From: Parietaria judaica
Lineage: Eukaryota; Streptophyta; Magnoliopsida; Rosales; Urticaceae
Direction of reading: 5' to 3'
DNA length: 64,000 nucleotides
NCBI GenBank assembly: GCA_954871525.1
Contig: OX940865.1
Span: 2,666,001-2,730,000, forward strand
The notes under the pieces were generated by a model, which saw only the letters and a list, made by a program, of their open reading frames with translations, was not told the origin of the DNA and searched no databases. The position numbers and the translations under genes are program-made. This document shows positions 41,561-53,790 of this stretch, piece by piece; positions within the stretch are counted from its first letter, which is position 1; each line of letters begins with the position of its first letter.

Positions 41561-43371
41561 CCTCTGTTTTTGAAAAAAAAAACGTCTTTCTCTTTGATAG
41601 AAATAGCGACTAACTTATTTATCCCATAGACCTCTTGTCGCAATTTTTTTTTTTCTTTTTTCTCTTGCACGAACTCACCGGTTAGTCGAGGTTTTTTTTT
41701 TATTTTTTTTTTATTTTTCAGGGTATTTGAATTTTTGAGTTTTCATGTGTTGGAAATTGTTTCTCTAGGATGATTTAGATTTTTGTTAATGAATATTTTT
41801 ATAGATTTGTGACTGATAATTTCTGTAGAGCATTGTTGTAATCTTTCAGCAACTAAGCTCGCTATATTCCAATAATTTTGAAATATATCGGGTGAATGTC
41901 AGGAAAATTTCCAGTAAGTGGCACCACATGTACAAAAATTGGAAAAACTCTTATCTTATCATACAACATTAGCCAAAAAAAAGTAAAATAAAAAAAGCTA
42001 CTTAAGTGCATAGAGAAGAAGCCAAAAATAGAGGCGGTCCAAAGCTTCGTCACCTTGTTAATCATTAAGTGATTTGAAACGTTATTAAGGAATTTAAAAA
42101 TCCGGCTAAAAGGTTTATTTTAATTAGTTTGTTACTTTCATGACGTATAATTCACAAATAATTTTGATCATCTTTGGCCATTAGCTTTAATTTTGTGGGC
42201 TCCATATTCAAAACGCTTTGTCGTATCTCTTGTTTTAGCTCTTCACTTCTCCAAAACTGGGTCATTCTTTTTAGTGGTCCTAAATCATAATCATTAATGT
42301 TTTATAATGACATTAGGTATTCAATAATGAGGGTATGGATGAGGACCATGCTAATCCATGGATTATTCAGTTAGAGTGATATAGAATCAAATTTTATTTT
42401 TCAGTGACTAATATATCTAAACTTAAAATACTTAATTTTATTATGGCGTCAATGTACCAGAATTTAATGTTATTATGGTTTCAGTTCATTCCGCCTATTT
42501 TTTCTTAACGAAGTTAAGTGATTAAACTTAAATATTTTTGTTGTTCAAAACTTCTCTTTCTTCCCTTTTTTGAATAATTTTTTTTTGATATCCGAAATTC
42601 AAAAACCTTAAAAATCTCGAGTTCATCCTTTGATCCATCCATGCGTAGGAACCATCATCAGCGGCGACGACAATAATAGGGCAACAACCTTTGTTGTTGT
42701 TGGCGATGTTGCTGGAGAACTCAATGATTCTGATAATAAAAAAAGCTCACGAAATATTGAAATCATAATAAATTTAAACTCGGTGACTCCGAAACTACAA
42801 AAATAAACTTAGATCTATATGCCACTGAAAATAAAACTTGAAACTATGACCGCTTCAATTTTATACAATTGAGTACATATACCATCATTAACCCCTATTC
42901 CATTAACTTTTTTTTTTCTCTTTTTTTTTTCTTTTCTTTTTCGGCTAGAAAAAGATAGTTTGTCCATTAGGGATGAGAATTTTGTGACAAGAATGAAACG
43001 TGGCAGCTAATTGATAAGTCAGTCTAAGTACATTTCAACCATAATTGGCTTAAGACTTGAGAAATTGGAATAATCAAAAGGTATTTACAAACAATGACAC
43101 TTTTGTATGTTTCTTCAGATGTTACGTTCATTAGAAAACAAACGTAAACGTAGTGTTTGGCCTACATAATACATATGTAATAATATACCGTACGATCTTT
43201 TTACATGCAATAGTAACTAGTTATCCACATCTTTGCTTTATGTACTAGTTATCGGCTTAATGAAAACTTATCCGGCCTATTCTTACATGGCCGGATCAAA
43301 ATTTAAAATAAATTCATTCTATGAATTTTTTTTATGATAAATTGCTCAAATATTTTTTTTTCATAAGTTCG

Positions 43372-43982
43372 AAACCGCAAATTCAATTATGTTTTCAGAT
43401 CATAGAATAGAATGGATCAGATATGATTTGTAACTTGGTTACATGAAAATCGTAATTATCCTAAAGTGGCAAAAGTACCAAATTTTTAGTCAATACAGAA
43501 ACTATAAAAAGATTATGAATTTGTTCCTTGGACAACACTAGGGTCGTAGGAAATTAAATTATGGTATGAATATCTTTTTGAATCGTGTCTTTCTGAAAGA
43601 TGGTTTGAGATTTATGATAATGACGGTTTTCAGCTTAGGCTGAATATGACACTGTTATTTAAATAAAAAATTAGAGAAATTAAATATTGCTATTTATACC
43701 TGAAATATTTAAAGAGAGAGATTGAATATTGATTTTGAATTATATTTATGTATTTGAAATTAAATCTTTAAAAATATAAATATTTGATTTATTAAATCTT
43801 TTAGGGTATTTTCTGAAAAATATTTGATCTGGATTTATTCTTTATTGGATTTAATTAATTCAAATCTTAGAGTGAATATCTCCAAATGGTTGAGTAAATC
43901 TTTCACAGTTGGTTGAGAGATTTTTTCAAAACTGTTGCGCCATTCCCTATAAATAGGGAACACGTAAAATTGAAACTACAAC

Positions 43983-44034
<52 letters not shown>

Positions 44035-44510
44035 TTTTTAGAATTTTTGCGATTTTCTCTGAGGCTTCATTCAGGAAAAACTCGAATTAGGATTTAGGGT
44101 TCTATTCAGTCGGAGCCCACACATCCCAGCGGCGTAGATCCGGAGTATACATCGGAAGACTCCTGGGAGCTATCTTCGAGATTCAATCAAGAAAATTCGC
44201 AGGAGCTCAAAAACGCGAAGAACGGAGATCAGAATCAAGATCAGAATCGCGCAACATAATCAATTGAATAGTTATTTAAGAATATTCAAAGGCTCAATTA
44301 ATTCGTGTGTTAATGATTAATTCAAAAAATTGAATATCAATGATCGAGATGATTTTTTTTCGAGTTCTATGAGTCGGATAGGGTATTGGGATTAGTGGTA
44401 TGGAACTTTAATCCTTGCAAAATATTTTTCAAAGATTAGCCTACGCACCCATAGGGTGATCGATAATCAATCAGAGGGGATTCCTCGCAATCAGACACCC
44501 AACAATCGGA
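43372..44510 (+). mobile_element. copia-B 5' LTR
   Basis: Co-linear with 48905-49937. Both begin near CAAATTCAATTNTGTTTTCAG and run to GGATTCCTCNNAATCAGACACCCAA. TATAAATA lies at 43948. The exact left end is unclear because similarity fades. A (CT)n run has expanded in this copy only. Confidence 0.8.
43984..44030 (+). repeat. (CT)n microsatellite in copia-B 5' LTR
   Basis: About 23 CT repeats just after the TATA box, in the presumed R region. The 3' LTR has only CTCACTCTTTCTC here, so the expansion came after insertion. Confidence 0.9.
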
Positions 44511-44754
44511 GAGCTTCAGTTCTTGATATATATTTTTTTAAATCCCAGGATAATTAATGGATAATTGATTTTTGGAGAAAGGGATTTTACGGAAAATACT
44601 TATTATTACTTTTTGTAAATAATATTTTTTATTTTCAAAATTATTATTTTTTTTAATCGAATTAGGGTTTTGATTTTATCAAAACCCTAATCCGTATAAA
44701 AGTAATTGGATAATACCTTCCTTGCATACGTACTATGCGGAGGACCTATTATCC
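44511..44754 (+). other. copia-B degenerate primer site and shortened leader
   Basis: AATCGGAGAGCTTCAG after CCCAACA looks like a mutated TTGGTATCAGAGCTTCAG. Only about 230 bp separate it from the protease, so gag is essentially gone. Confidence 0.55.
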
Positions 44755-45362
44755 AACTGGTTGTTAGACTCAGGAGAAAATCACCATGCATGCAACAACA
44801 TCGATCTTTTTCATACGATCTGAGAGATTAACAATGGTGCTGCTCTTAATGTTGGAAACAAAGAGTATATATCAGCGAAAGCTGTTGGAAATCTTTGTTT
44901 GAACTCTGGTGTTAAATACTTGTTTGTTAACAACGTATTCTATTACCTACAAGTTTGTAGGAATATCTATTAGGCTTTTTTTCTGTATAAACAAGGATAC
45001 ACCTTGAAATATTACGGGATTGATTTTGTGATATTCATGAAATGTGCATACATTTGTAAAGCTAAAGAATAAAACAAGTTGTATTTGTTACGACCATACC
45101 AGAAGGATGTTATCATTCATAAATGTTTGATATAGCTAAGATCAAATCAATGAAAAAGATTGAGAAAGACAATGATATATCAACATATTTCTGGCATCTA
45201 AGATTGAGTCGTATTAATCTAGATAGGATAAACAAGCTGGTCAAAGATGGACAACTTAATGAACTCATAATCGGTTCTTTGCCTGTTTGCAAATCCTGTC
45301 TAGAAGGTAAAATGACTAAGAGGCCCTTTTCGACAAAGGGTCATAGATTGGCTCCAAATAGA
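44755..45362 (+). pseudogene. copia-B protease and pre-integrase domain
   Basis: NWLLDSGENHHACNN gives the D-S-G protease site, followed by VGNKEYISAKAVGNL and YYLQVCRNIY. Stops occur near 44820, 44970 and 45070. From 45123 the pre-integrase block is open: YFWHLRLSRINLDRINKLVKDG and PVCKSCLEGKMTKRPFSTKGH. It breaks at about 45362, where foreign DNA begins. Confidence 0.85.
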
Positions 45363-46415
45363 ATAAATTTTTAATCTGCATAGAATGCTTCTGTCGTCTG
45401 AAAGGCTTGGTATTTGCAAAGATCCTCTTGGTTTCTCCTTCGGGAGTCTTGTACTTAAAACACTTATGCCATGTAGAGGGCACTACTTTTTCTAGTGCAT
45501 CCAAGGACGTCCCAAAAGAACATTGGTTGAGGTGATAGCATCGATGACGTGAAATGTGACATAAGTCATCATATCTTCGATCATTAACCGTAATCGGATG
45601 GTGCCTAGGGCTTGTTGACCGATTGGACAGCTTTCCTTGGCTATAATAGCTAATAGGCGCTTGCATCCCTTTGATTGCTTAGTATCTCCTCCTTGCCGCA
45701 CTCTTTTGGTACAAAGGACTATACTTATAATTGGGTATATAAATAAGAGTTGTGTCTTTCTTCAAAAAAGTAATAAAATAGTGGATCGAGAAACCTCCGC
45801 CCAAAGTTCACGGAAGAGCTTTACTAATAGAGCACCGGTGGCTAAGAACTAGCCCTTTTTTGTGCATCTTTCTTTCTCCCATGCTTTTGTTGGTCAACAA
45901 CCAACTACAGCTCTATATAGTTCCTGTTGGTCAACAACCAACTACAGCTCTATATAGTTCTTCACTACTCCTACAGGCTTTACTTCATAGGGGTAAATAG
46001 GCTTCTTGGTTCTTTGGAACTCTTGTCCATGAGAGGGGGATTCTATGACATCAACTGCCTAGGACCACTAGAAAGGGCAGACTACTCTCTATTGCCATCA
46101 ACAAGAACCTATGGCTTGGCTCGCTGACAGTCGTTACATTCGCTTCGCAATAATAGCTGTGCACCCTAACTGCAAGAGCTGGGTTCGCTTCCTTACTTGC
46201 CTAACATTCGGTTGTGGGGTCTTACTGTAGCTTCTGTCTTCTATGGAAACGGTTAAAAAGTACCTCTTTCTGAGAGTGAGTTAGAAGATTGAGGTTAAGT
46301 TAAAAGATTGCTACTAAGAAGCCGATTTACCACTAGCCGACACGAGCAAATGAAAAGTAAGTTACACAAAAAAGTAAGCACCAAACGAAGAAAGGGGTGG
46401 AGGTTACGGCTTTCT
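45363..46415. other. Foreign insert in copia-B, possibly mitochondrial
   Basis: About 1.05 kb sits exactly between pre-integrase (RLAPNR) and integrase (HTDVYGPL), where copia-A1 has only about 20 residues. On the minus strand, 45701-45375 encodes a gypsy-type protease tail (VTFHVIDAITSTNVLLGRPWMH, VPSTWHKCFKY) unlike copia. The rest (45740-46400) has balanced composition and wording that reminds me of plant mitochondrial intergenic DNA, which often contains retroelement pieces. I could not confirm this. A 37-bp tandem duplication lies at 45889-45962. Confidence 0.5.
45889..45962. repeat. 37-bp tandem duplication in the foreign insert
   Basis: GTTGGTCAACAACCAACTAC and the following 17 bp occur twice back to back (45889 and 45926), almost without differences. 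Within the unit GTTGGT and ACCAAC form an inverted pair. Confidence 0.9.
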
Positions 46416-47520
46416 TTGTTCATACTGATGTATATGGTCCGCTTAACATAGAAACCAGAGGAGGTTATGAAAATTCATCACTTTATAGACGATTATTCGA
46501 GATATGGATATGTATATCTTATGCAAACAAAATCAGAAACTTTTGGTATGTTCAAGGAATTTCTTGCAGAAGCCGAGAATCAGCTCAGCTTAACGTTGAA
46601 GACCCTTCGTTCTGATCGGGGTGTCGAATACCTAGAATATGAGTTCACCGATTTCCTTATTGAAAAGGGAATCAAATCTCAACTAACTTATCCTGGCACA
46701 CCAGAACAAAACGATGTTGCAGAAATGAGAAATAGATTTCTCTTCAAGATGGAAAGATCTATGCTAAGCTATTTGAATTTGCCGTATACATTTTTGGGTT
46801 ATTCCTTGTTGACTGCGGGACAAATTTTAAATTTGGTTTTGTCGAAGTGAGTACCCAAGAGTCCTCATGAGTTATGGAACGGAAGAGTTCCTTCTCTTCG
46901 ACATTTCAGAATTCGGGGATGTCCAACACATGTGCGATCGGGAACAAGGATAAATTAGGATCATGAACAGACGTTTGTGTGTTCTTGGGATATCCAAAGG
47001 AAACAAAAGGAGGTTTTTTTTATAATCTAATTGCTAAGAAAGTTTTTGTTTCAACGAATGCTACTTTCTTAGAGAAAGATTATATGATAAACTTTAAACC
47101 TCCAAGTAAAATAATACTAGAGGAACAACCAAATGATACACTCAAAGTTTCGATACTGTCTTTCAAAGAAATGGGAGTTTAAACCACAGTTCCAAATGAG
47201 GAGCCGTGGGTGCTCAAACATAGTGGGAGGTAGAGACAGCCTATCGAACACTACGAGCACCTAATGGATCATAATATTCATGTCCTAGAAAGCGGTGTTG
47301 AACATCTTACTAGTTTTGCGGAAGCGATAAAGGACCTTGATAATGGAAATTGGCAGGAAGCCATTAACCAAGAGATAGAATCTATGGATTCCAATCAAGT
47401 ATAGGAACTTGTAGACTTACAAGATGGATTTAGCTCCATCGGATGTAAACATATGTAGAAGAGGAAGAGATGAGTAGATGGGAAGGTAGAAACCTTCAAA
47501 GCTAGATTAGTGGCCAGGAA
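46416..47520 (+). pseudogene. copia-B integrase
   Basis: HTDVYGPLNIETRGGY (first Asp), frame change near 46470, then FIDDYSRYGYVYLMQ, TLRSDRGVEYLE (second Asp) and TPEQNDVAEMRNR (Glu kept; NG and ER of the family altered). A stop at 46849, a frame change, then ETKGGFFYNLIAKKVFVSTNATFLE and the linker to RT (WQEAINQEIESMDSNQV) with a stop near 47401. Non-functional, close in sequence to copia-A1. Confidence 0.88.
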
Positions 47521-48880
47521 TTATACCCAGAAAAAGAGAATAGATTATGAAGAAACTTTCTCTCCGGTCGCTATGATTAAGTATATATGGATTCTCTTAT
47601 CCATAGCTTGTATTATCGATTATGACTTATAAGATATGGAAGATGGATGTCAAGACCACATTTCTGAATGGCTACATTCACGAAAACATCTATATGGATC
47701 ACCCAGAAGGGTTCGTGAAGAAATACCATGAAGGGAAGGTTTGCAGGTTAATCAAATCCATTTATGGTTTGAAGCAAGCATCCCGGTCTTAGAACTTAAG
47801 GTTTGATGAGACCATCAAAACTTATGGGTTCGAACAAAACGTCACTGAGGCCTGCGTTTATAAACTCATTGACGAGAAAAAGGTGGTTTTCGTTGTACTA
47901 TACGTGGACGACATTTTATTGATCGGAAACGATTAGGATAATTTGTCTGATGTGAAATTTTTGTTAGTAGACTAATTCCAAATGAAGGATTTGGGAGAAG
48001 CTAGTTATGTTCTAGGAATACAAATCATCCGAGATAGAAAGAACAAGCTTCTCGCTTTATCGCAAGCATCTTACATTGATAAGGTGCTTCATCGTTTTTC
48101 CATGATAAATTCAAAAGGTGGTAATTTTCCTACTAGGCACGGAGTGTACCTTTCCAAGGCACAAAACCTCTGATGAGGAAGAACAGATGAAGCGGGTCCC
48201 ATATTCTTCAATTATAGGAAGTCTGATGTACGCAATGGTCTGTACTAGGCCAGAAAAATCTGTTATGCAGTATGAATTGTTAGTAGATACAATCTAATCC
48301 TGGCTTGGCTCATTGGACAGCCGTGAAAGATATCCTCAAGTATCTTAAAAGAAGGAGGAGCTATATGTTAGTGCATTCAGGTGATGATATCAATCCGTTA
48401 GGCTACACTGATTATGACCTTCAGTCAGATAGAGACGCTAGAAAATCTATGTCTGGCTTAGTGTTCACCCTTGGTGGTGGAGAGGTTGTTTGGAGAAGCG
48501 TTAAGCAATCCTACATCGCAGATTCTACAATGGAGGTTAAATATATTGCTTGTTGTCAGGCAGCAAAAGAAGCAGTCTGGCTCATAAATTTCTGCATAGA
48601 CCTTGAAGTCGTTCCATATGCAAAAAGGCTACTGACACTGTACTGTGAAAACACTGGTACTGTTGCAAATAGTAAAGAGCCTCGCAACCATGTTAAGGAA
48701 ACCGTATAGAAATCAAGTACCATCTCATAAGAGAGATACTACGGAGAGGTGACGTACATGTTATGAAAATAACTTCAGAAGAAACTCTGGCGGATCCCTT
48801 CACCAAGACGTTAGCTAAGAAGACATTCTCAAGACACTTAGAGAACATGGGACTGAAGCTTAAGTACGTTGGTCCATTTT
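47521..48880 (+). pseudogene. copia-B reverse transcriptase and RNase H
   Basis: DVKTTFLNGYIHENIYMDHPEGFVKK, SIYGLKQASRS, an intact YVDD at 47901-47912, GEASYVLGIQIIRDR, and RNase H (PLGYTDYDLQSDRDARKSMSG, STMEVKYIA, LYCENTGTVANSKEPRNH). It ends ADPFTKTLAKKTFSRHLENMGLK at about 48860. Stops near 47630, 47790, 47936, 47973, 48172 and 48707 rule out a product. Confidence 0.9.
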
Positions 48881-48904
48881 TCCCCTTTGTAGCTCCATAT
48901 GCTC

Positions 48905-49937
48905 GAAACCTCAAATTCAATTTTGTTTTCAGAACATAGAATAGAATCGATCAGATATGATTTGTAACTTGGTCGCATGAAAATCATGATTACCGTAAAG
49001 TGAAAAAAGTACCAAACTTTTAGTCAATACAAAAACTATAAAAATATTATGAATTTTTTCCTTGGAAAACTATAGGGTTGTAGGAAATTAAATTCTGGTA
49101 TGAATATCTTTTTGAATTGTGTTATTTTGGCAGACGGTTTGAGATTTATGATAATAATGATTTTTAGCTTAGACTGAATGTGACAGTGTTATTTAAATCA
49201 AAAATTAGAGAAATTAAATAAGGATATTGATTTTGAATTATATTTATATATTCAAAATTTAATCTTTGAAAATATAAAGATTTTATATATTAAATATTTT
49301 AAGTTATCTCAAAATGGTTGAGTAAATGTTTCATAGTTGGTTGAGAGATTTTCTCATAGCAGTTGAGCCATTATAAATAGGGAACACGTGAAACTGAAAT
49401 TACAACTCACTCTTTCTCAGATTTTGATTTTTCTCTCTTTCTCTCTAGAGTTTCTGCGATTTTTTCTGAGGCATCATTCAGGGAAAATTAAAATTAGGGT
49501 TTAGAGTTCCATTCACTTGGAGCCCACACATCCTAGCGGCGTAGATCCGGATTATACACCGGAAGACTCGTCGGAGCTATCTTTGAGATTCAATCAAGCG
49601 AATTCGCAAGAGCTCAAGAATGCGAAGAACGTTGATCAGAATTCCGCAACAAAATTGATTGAAAAAGGTACGCTATGTTATTTATTGATAGAATAATTAT
49701 TTATGAATCCTCAAATGCTCAATTAATTCGTGTGTGAATGATTAATTCAAGAAATTGAATATCAACGATCAGAATGATTGTTTTTTGAATCCTATAAGTT
49801 GGATAGGGTATTGGAATTATTGGTATGGGACTTTAATCCCTGAGAAATATTTTTCAAAGGTTACTTATTCATCAATATGGTGATCAATAGTTAATCAGAG
49901 AGGATTCCTCAGAATCAGACACCCAAAGATGACACCA
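48905..49937 (+). mobile_element. copia-B 3' LTR
   Basis: Matches the 5' LTR with many substitutions and indels. TATAAATA is at 49372. The two LTRs look far more diverged than those of gypsy-2, so the insertion is old. The last bases after ACACCCAA are missing where copia-C sequence begins. Confidence 0.8.
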
Positions 49938-50207
49938 TATCCTGATCCCTCGTCTCAATACAAGGGTTGTACCTAACCGGGAGCCCAAATTGGATCAGGT
50001 ACCGGAGACTAAGTAAGATATAAGCACAACTGTTGTCTAATACTCTGTTATTAAATTATTAGAATTGATGAGGGTTACTTTCTAAATATTATTAAAGTCC
50101 TAACACTGTTACCTTATAATAACGAATTTACTGTTATTATTGATGTTGAGAATTTAATTAATATTGTGCTCATTATAGTTTTCACTCGTATTTTGTAGGA
50201 TATAAAC
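49938..50207 (+). other. copia-C leader remnant
   Basis: Non-coding, AT-rich sequence between the copia-B 3' LTR and the copia-C gag ATG. No LTR of copia-C is recognisable here. Copia-B may have inserted into copia-C's 5' part. Confidence 0.4.
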
Positions 50208-51180
50208 AATGTCTAACAACTCACTAAGATTAATCCTTGAAAAGAAGTGCTCAGGAATGAAAATAAGGACAACATCATTACCGATGAACCCCATGATGAA
50301 CAACGACCAGTGCTCCCCGTGCAGATAAGGATGCGTATAAGAATTACACCAAGGACGCTACAGATGAGTCATGGTTCATGCTAACCACCATGACTTCAAA
50401 TCCGATGGAGCAACAAGAGCTTATATATGCATGGGAAATGATTCAACATCTTAAGAAGATGTAAGAGAAAGAGGCTCGACACGCCAGATTTAAAATCATG
50501 AAAAACTTGCTCAGAGCAAGAATGTCTGAAAGAAGCAGTGTAAACGATCACGTTCTAAAAATGATCATCTGGTCTGAAAGTCTGATTTAAGATACCAAAA
50601 GATGTTTACATTGAAATCGTGTTAAATTAACTCCCTGACTCTTACAACCAATTCATTGTAAACATCAACATGTCCTCAGAGACAAAGAGTCTGCACCAGC
50701 TCCACACCATGTTGGAGACAACTTAAGGAAATGTTCTTAAAGACAATGCGACGACCGTCATAGCATTCACTGGTGATCAGAAAGGAAAGAAATGAATGGG
50801 CCAACAAAGAAAAGGTACATCGGTCAGAAATCTGAAGGCTCAGGCTTTCGCCATCACAACCTAAGACTGGAGCCTCCAAGGATCATAAGTTTATTCATTG
50901 TGGGAAAAATGAGCACTGGAAGAGAAACTGCACGCTGTATCTCGCAGAGTGCAAGAGGATGAATAAGAGTGGAGACTCCATCTTAGGTATAAATGTTATA
51001 GAAGTACATCTTACTACTTCTAAAGACTGGGTATTAGATACAACACGTGGTACTCATATTTGTACTGATGTGCAGAGTGTAGAAAAGTATGAAGCTGGGG
51101 AAAGGAGAAGCCAACATGCGCGTGGCGAATGGAGCACATGTTGCTGCTGAAGCTGGGGGAAAAGTTGATCTCAATACTCC
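50208..51180 (+). pseudogene. copia-C gag and protease remnants
   Basis: Opens MSNNSLRLILEKK, the usual start of a copia gag, but stops at 50334. Gag pieces continue in several frames (AWEMIQHLKKM, VNDHVLKMI). A zinc knuckle at about 50890-50930 reads FIHCGKNEHWKRNC, with the first Cys of the CCHC replaced by Phe. Protease follows as DWVLDTTRGTHICTD, where the expected D-[ST]-G has become DTT. The sequence family differs from copia-A and copia-B. Confidence 0.8.
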
Positions 51181-51499
51181 TTAAGGGACATATTTTAGAA
51201 CTAAATGACTATCATTTATCATCTCTACTACGAAGAACATAATTTCAATTCAAGAATTGGATGTTTAAGGTTTCAATTTTACCATTGGAAACAAGCGTTG
51301 TTCAACTTTTAAGGATGATATTTATTTATCAAATTGTTTATAGTCTTTAAATACTTCTAATTATCCTATATAAAACATTGCACATAAGAGATTAAGACCG
51401 AACAAACTCAACTTGTCGTATCTTTGACAATGTCGACTCGACCACATAAATGAGAAACACATAACCAAACTCCACAAAGATAGAATGTTGAAAGATTTT

Positions 51500-53790
51500 T
51501 ATTGTGAATGATTTGAAATGTGCGAGTCTTGTTTGGTAGGGAAGATGACCAAGGCCCCTTTCAAAGGGTTTAGTGATAGAGAGAATGAGGTTTTGGCCTT
51601 CACACATACTGATGTGTGTGGTCAAGTACCCATCGTGGCCAAAGAAGGCTTTAAATACTTCATTACCTTCAGGTCGGTTATGTTTATTTAATGAAACATA
51701 AATTAGAATTCCTTGAAAAGTTCAAGGAGTTTAAAAACAATGTGTAAAACCAAACTGGCAAGAAAATCAAAGCACTTCGATCCGATCGAGGAGATGAGTA
51801 TTGAGTAATGAACTCAAAGCTTTCATAAAAGAAATGGGTATTGCGTCGTCATTTACTCCACCTGGGACACCACACCTAATGGTGTGTCAGAAAGAAGAAA
51901 GCAAACCTTAGTGGACATTGTTCGGTAAATGATGAACAAAACTGACTTACCTTAATTCCTTCGAGGATATACACTTATGACAACTGCTGTAACATGGCCC
52001 CATATCTGGAAAATGTTACTTTGTGGGATACCCTAAAAAAAGGGTTCTACTTCTATAGCCCAAATAGCCGCAAAGTATTAGTAGCTAGAACATAAATATT
52101 TATAGAAGAAGAATTTCTTTCTAGAGAATCTAGTAGAAGAAATGTTGTTCTTAAGGAAGAACTTGGCTTACAAAATCATGATGCAGCAGAGATGGACACA
52201 GATGATGCTCATACATAAGTTGATGAACCTCGTAGGTTTTTTAGGGAACGACAAATTCCTCTGAAATTGAATCTTTTCGTATCAATCGAGGAAGAAACAA
52301 TTAACTAAGACGAGGAATAAACAATTAACAAAGTAGCGATGACTGGAGATGACTAAGATAAATGGCTCCAAGCCATGAAATCTGAAATGGAATCCATGTA
52401 CACCAACTAAGTATGGGACATGGTTGACACACTGGTTGCAAGTAAATTTTCAAGAAGAAAATTTACATGGAAGACAACATTCATACGTACAAAGGGATAT
52501 TGGTCGCAAAAGGTTTTTGACAAATTCATGCTATTGACTATGATTTAACCTTCTCTCTTGTTTTCATGTTTAAGTCCATAGGAATCTTGGTTGCCATTGC
52601 CGCTTTCTACGACTAAGAAATATGGTAAATGGACGTGAATAATGTATTCTTGAATGGGATTCTTAAAGAGGACATATACATGACACAACTTGAAGGATTC
52701 TTCGATCAGAAACATCCTTCAAAGGTATGTAATTTGAACATTTCAATCTATGGTCTGAAGCAAGCATCTCATAACTTGAATCGTCGTTTTGATGAATAAA
52801 TTACTCAATTTGTTTTCATCAAGAAAAAAGACGATTCATGTGTGTATATAAAAGCTACAGAACTCCTTGCAGTAAAGAAGTGACTGAGAAAATGTCTCTC
52901 AATGAAATACAAAGGGATAGATACAAGAGAGTCTTGGCCGTAAGTCAGTGTGCATATATAGAGAAGATAGCTAAACAATTCAATATGAGTCAATCGGATA
53001 AAGGGTTAACTTTAATGACCCGTAAAACACATCTCTCAAAAAAGCAGTGTCCGATTTCTATTGAAGAAATAAAGTGCGTAGAACAACTTATGCACGCCTC
53101 TGTCCTTGGCTCTATCATGTATGCCATGTTATGTATTGGACTATATGTAGCTTTTTCCTTAAGCATGAAAAATCGATTCCAATCAAACCATGCTAACAAT
53201 CACTGGACTGCCGTAGAGAATATCTTGAGGTACCTCAATAGAAACAAACATAGATCACTCATTTACGATGGAGCGAATCAGTTAAACATAATAGGTTATA
53301 CTTATGCTAGTTTCCAGACTAACCAGGATGATTTGAAACCGCAAACAAGATGCGTATTATGTTCAAATGGTGGTGATGTTACTTGGAATAGCAACAAGCA
53401 AGCTATTGTAGCTTACTCAACGACCGAAGTTAAGAACATAGCTGCATGAGATGTTGTTAAAGAGGTTGTCTGGATTAGGAAATTTGTTTATGATCTTGGT
53501 CTAGTTCCTAGCATTGGTTATCCTGTGAGGCTCTTTTGTGACAACATCGAGTCTATAGCACAAGCCAAGGAGCCCATATCACACAGAACATGAAAGCATG
53601 TACTCAAAAAGTACCATCTGATCAGAGACATAGTTGATCTAAAGGACGTAACGATGGAACAAGTTGATAGAGAACATAACGTGGCAGACCCGATGACCAA
53701 AACTTTATCAAAACAAAAGCATATCCGTCATACAAAATCTATAGGGATCAAAAACCATTATGTAGTTGTGGTCCATTCTTACACGTAGAA
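51500..53790 (+). pseudogene. copia-C integrase, RT and RNase H remnants
   Basis: Integrase pieces from 51520 (LVGKMTKAPFKGFSDR, HTDVCGQVPIVAKEGFKYFITF, ALRSDRGDEY, PPGTPHLMVCQKEE). RT from about 52340 (QLEGFFDQKHPSKVCNLNIS, IYGLKQAS), but the block that should contain YVDD is deleted: CVYIKATELLAV runs almost directly into RYKRVLAVSQCAYIEKIAKQFNM. RNase H at about 53230-53640 (GYTYASFQTNQDDLK, VTWNSNKQAIVAYSTTEVK, LFCDNIESIAQAKEPISH), ending ADPMTKTLSKQKHIRH. Many stops. Confidence 0.88.

Larger units (their letters stand above)
40471..43371. other. Intergenic DNA upstream of ERF gene
   Basis: AT-rich with poly-T tracts. No gene supported. It contains the two SINE-like copies listed separately. 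Short minus-strand open frames (for example 41862-42065) have no recognisable features. Confidence 0.5.

Noticed and set aside
45316..45701. A host aspartic protease gene on the minus strand
   Set aside because: LLGRPWMH and VPSTWHKCFKY match gypsy gag-protease tails; it is a fragment within the foreign insert.
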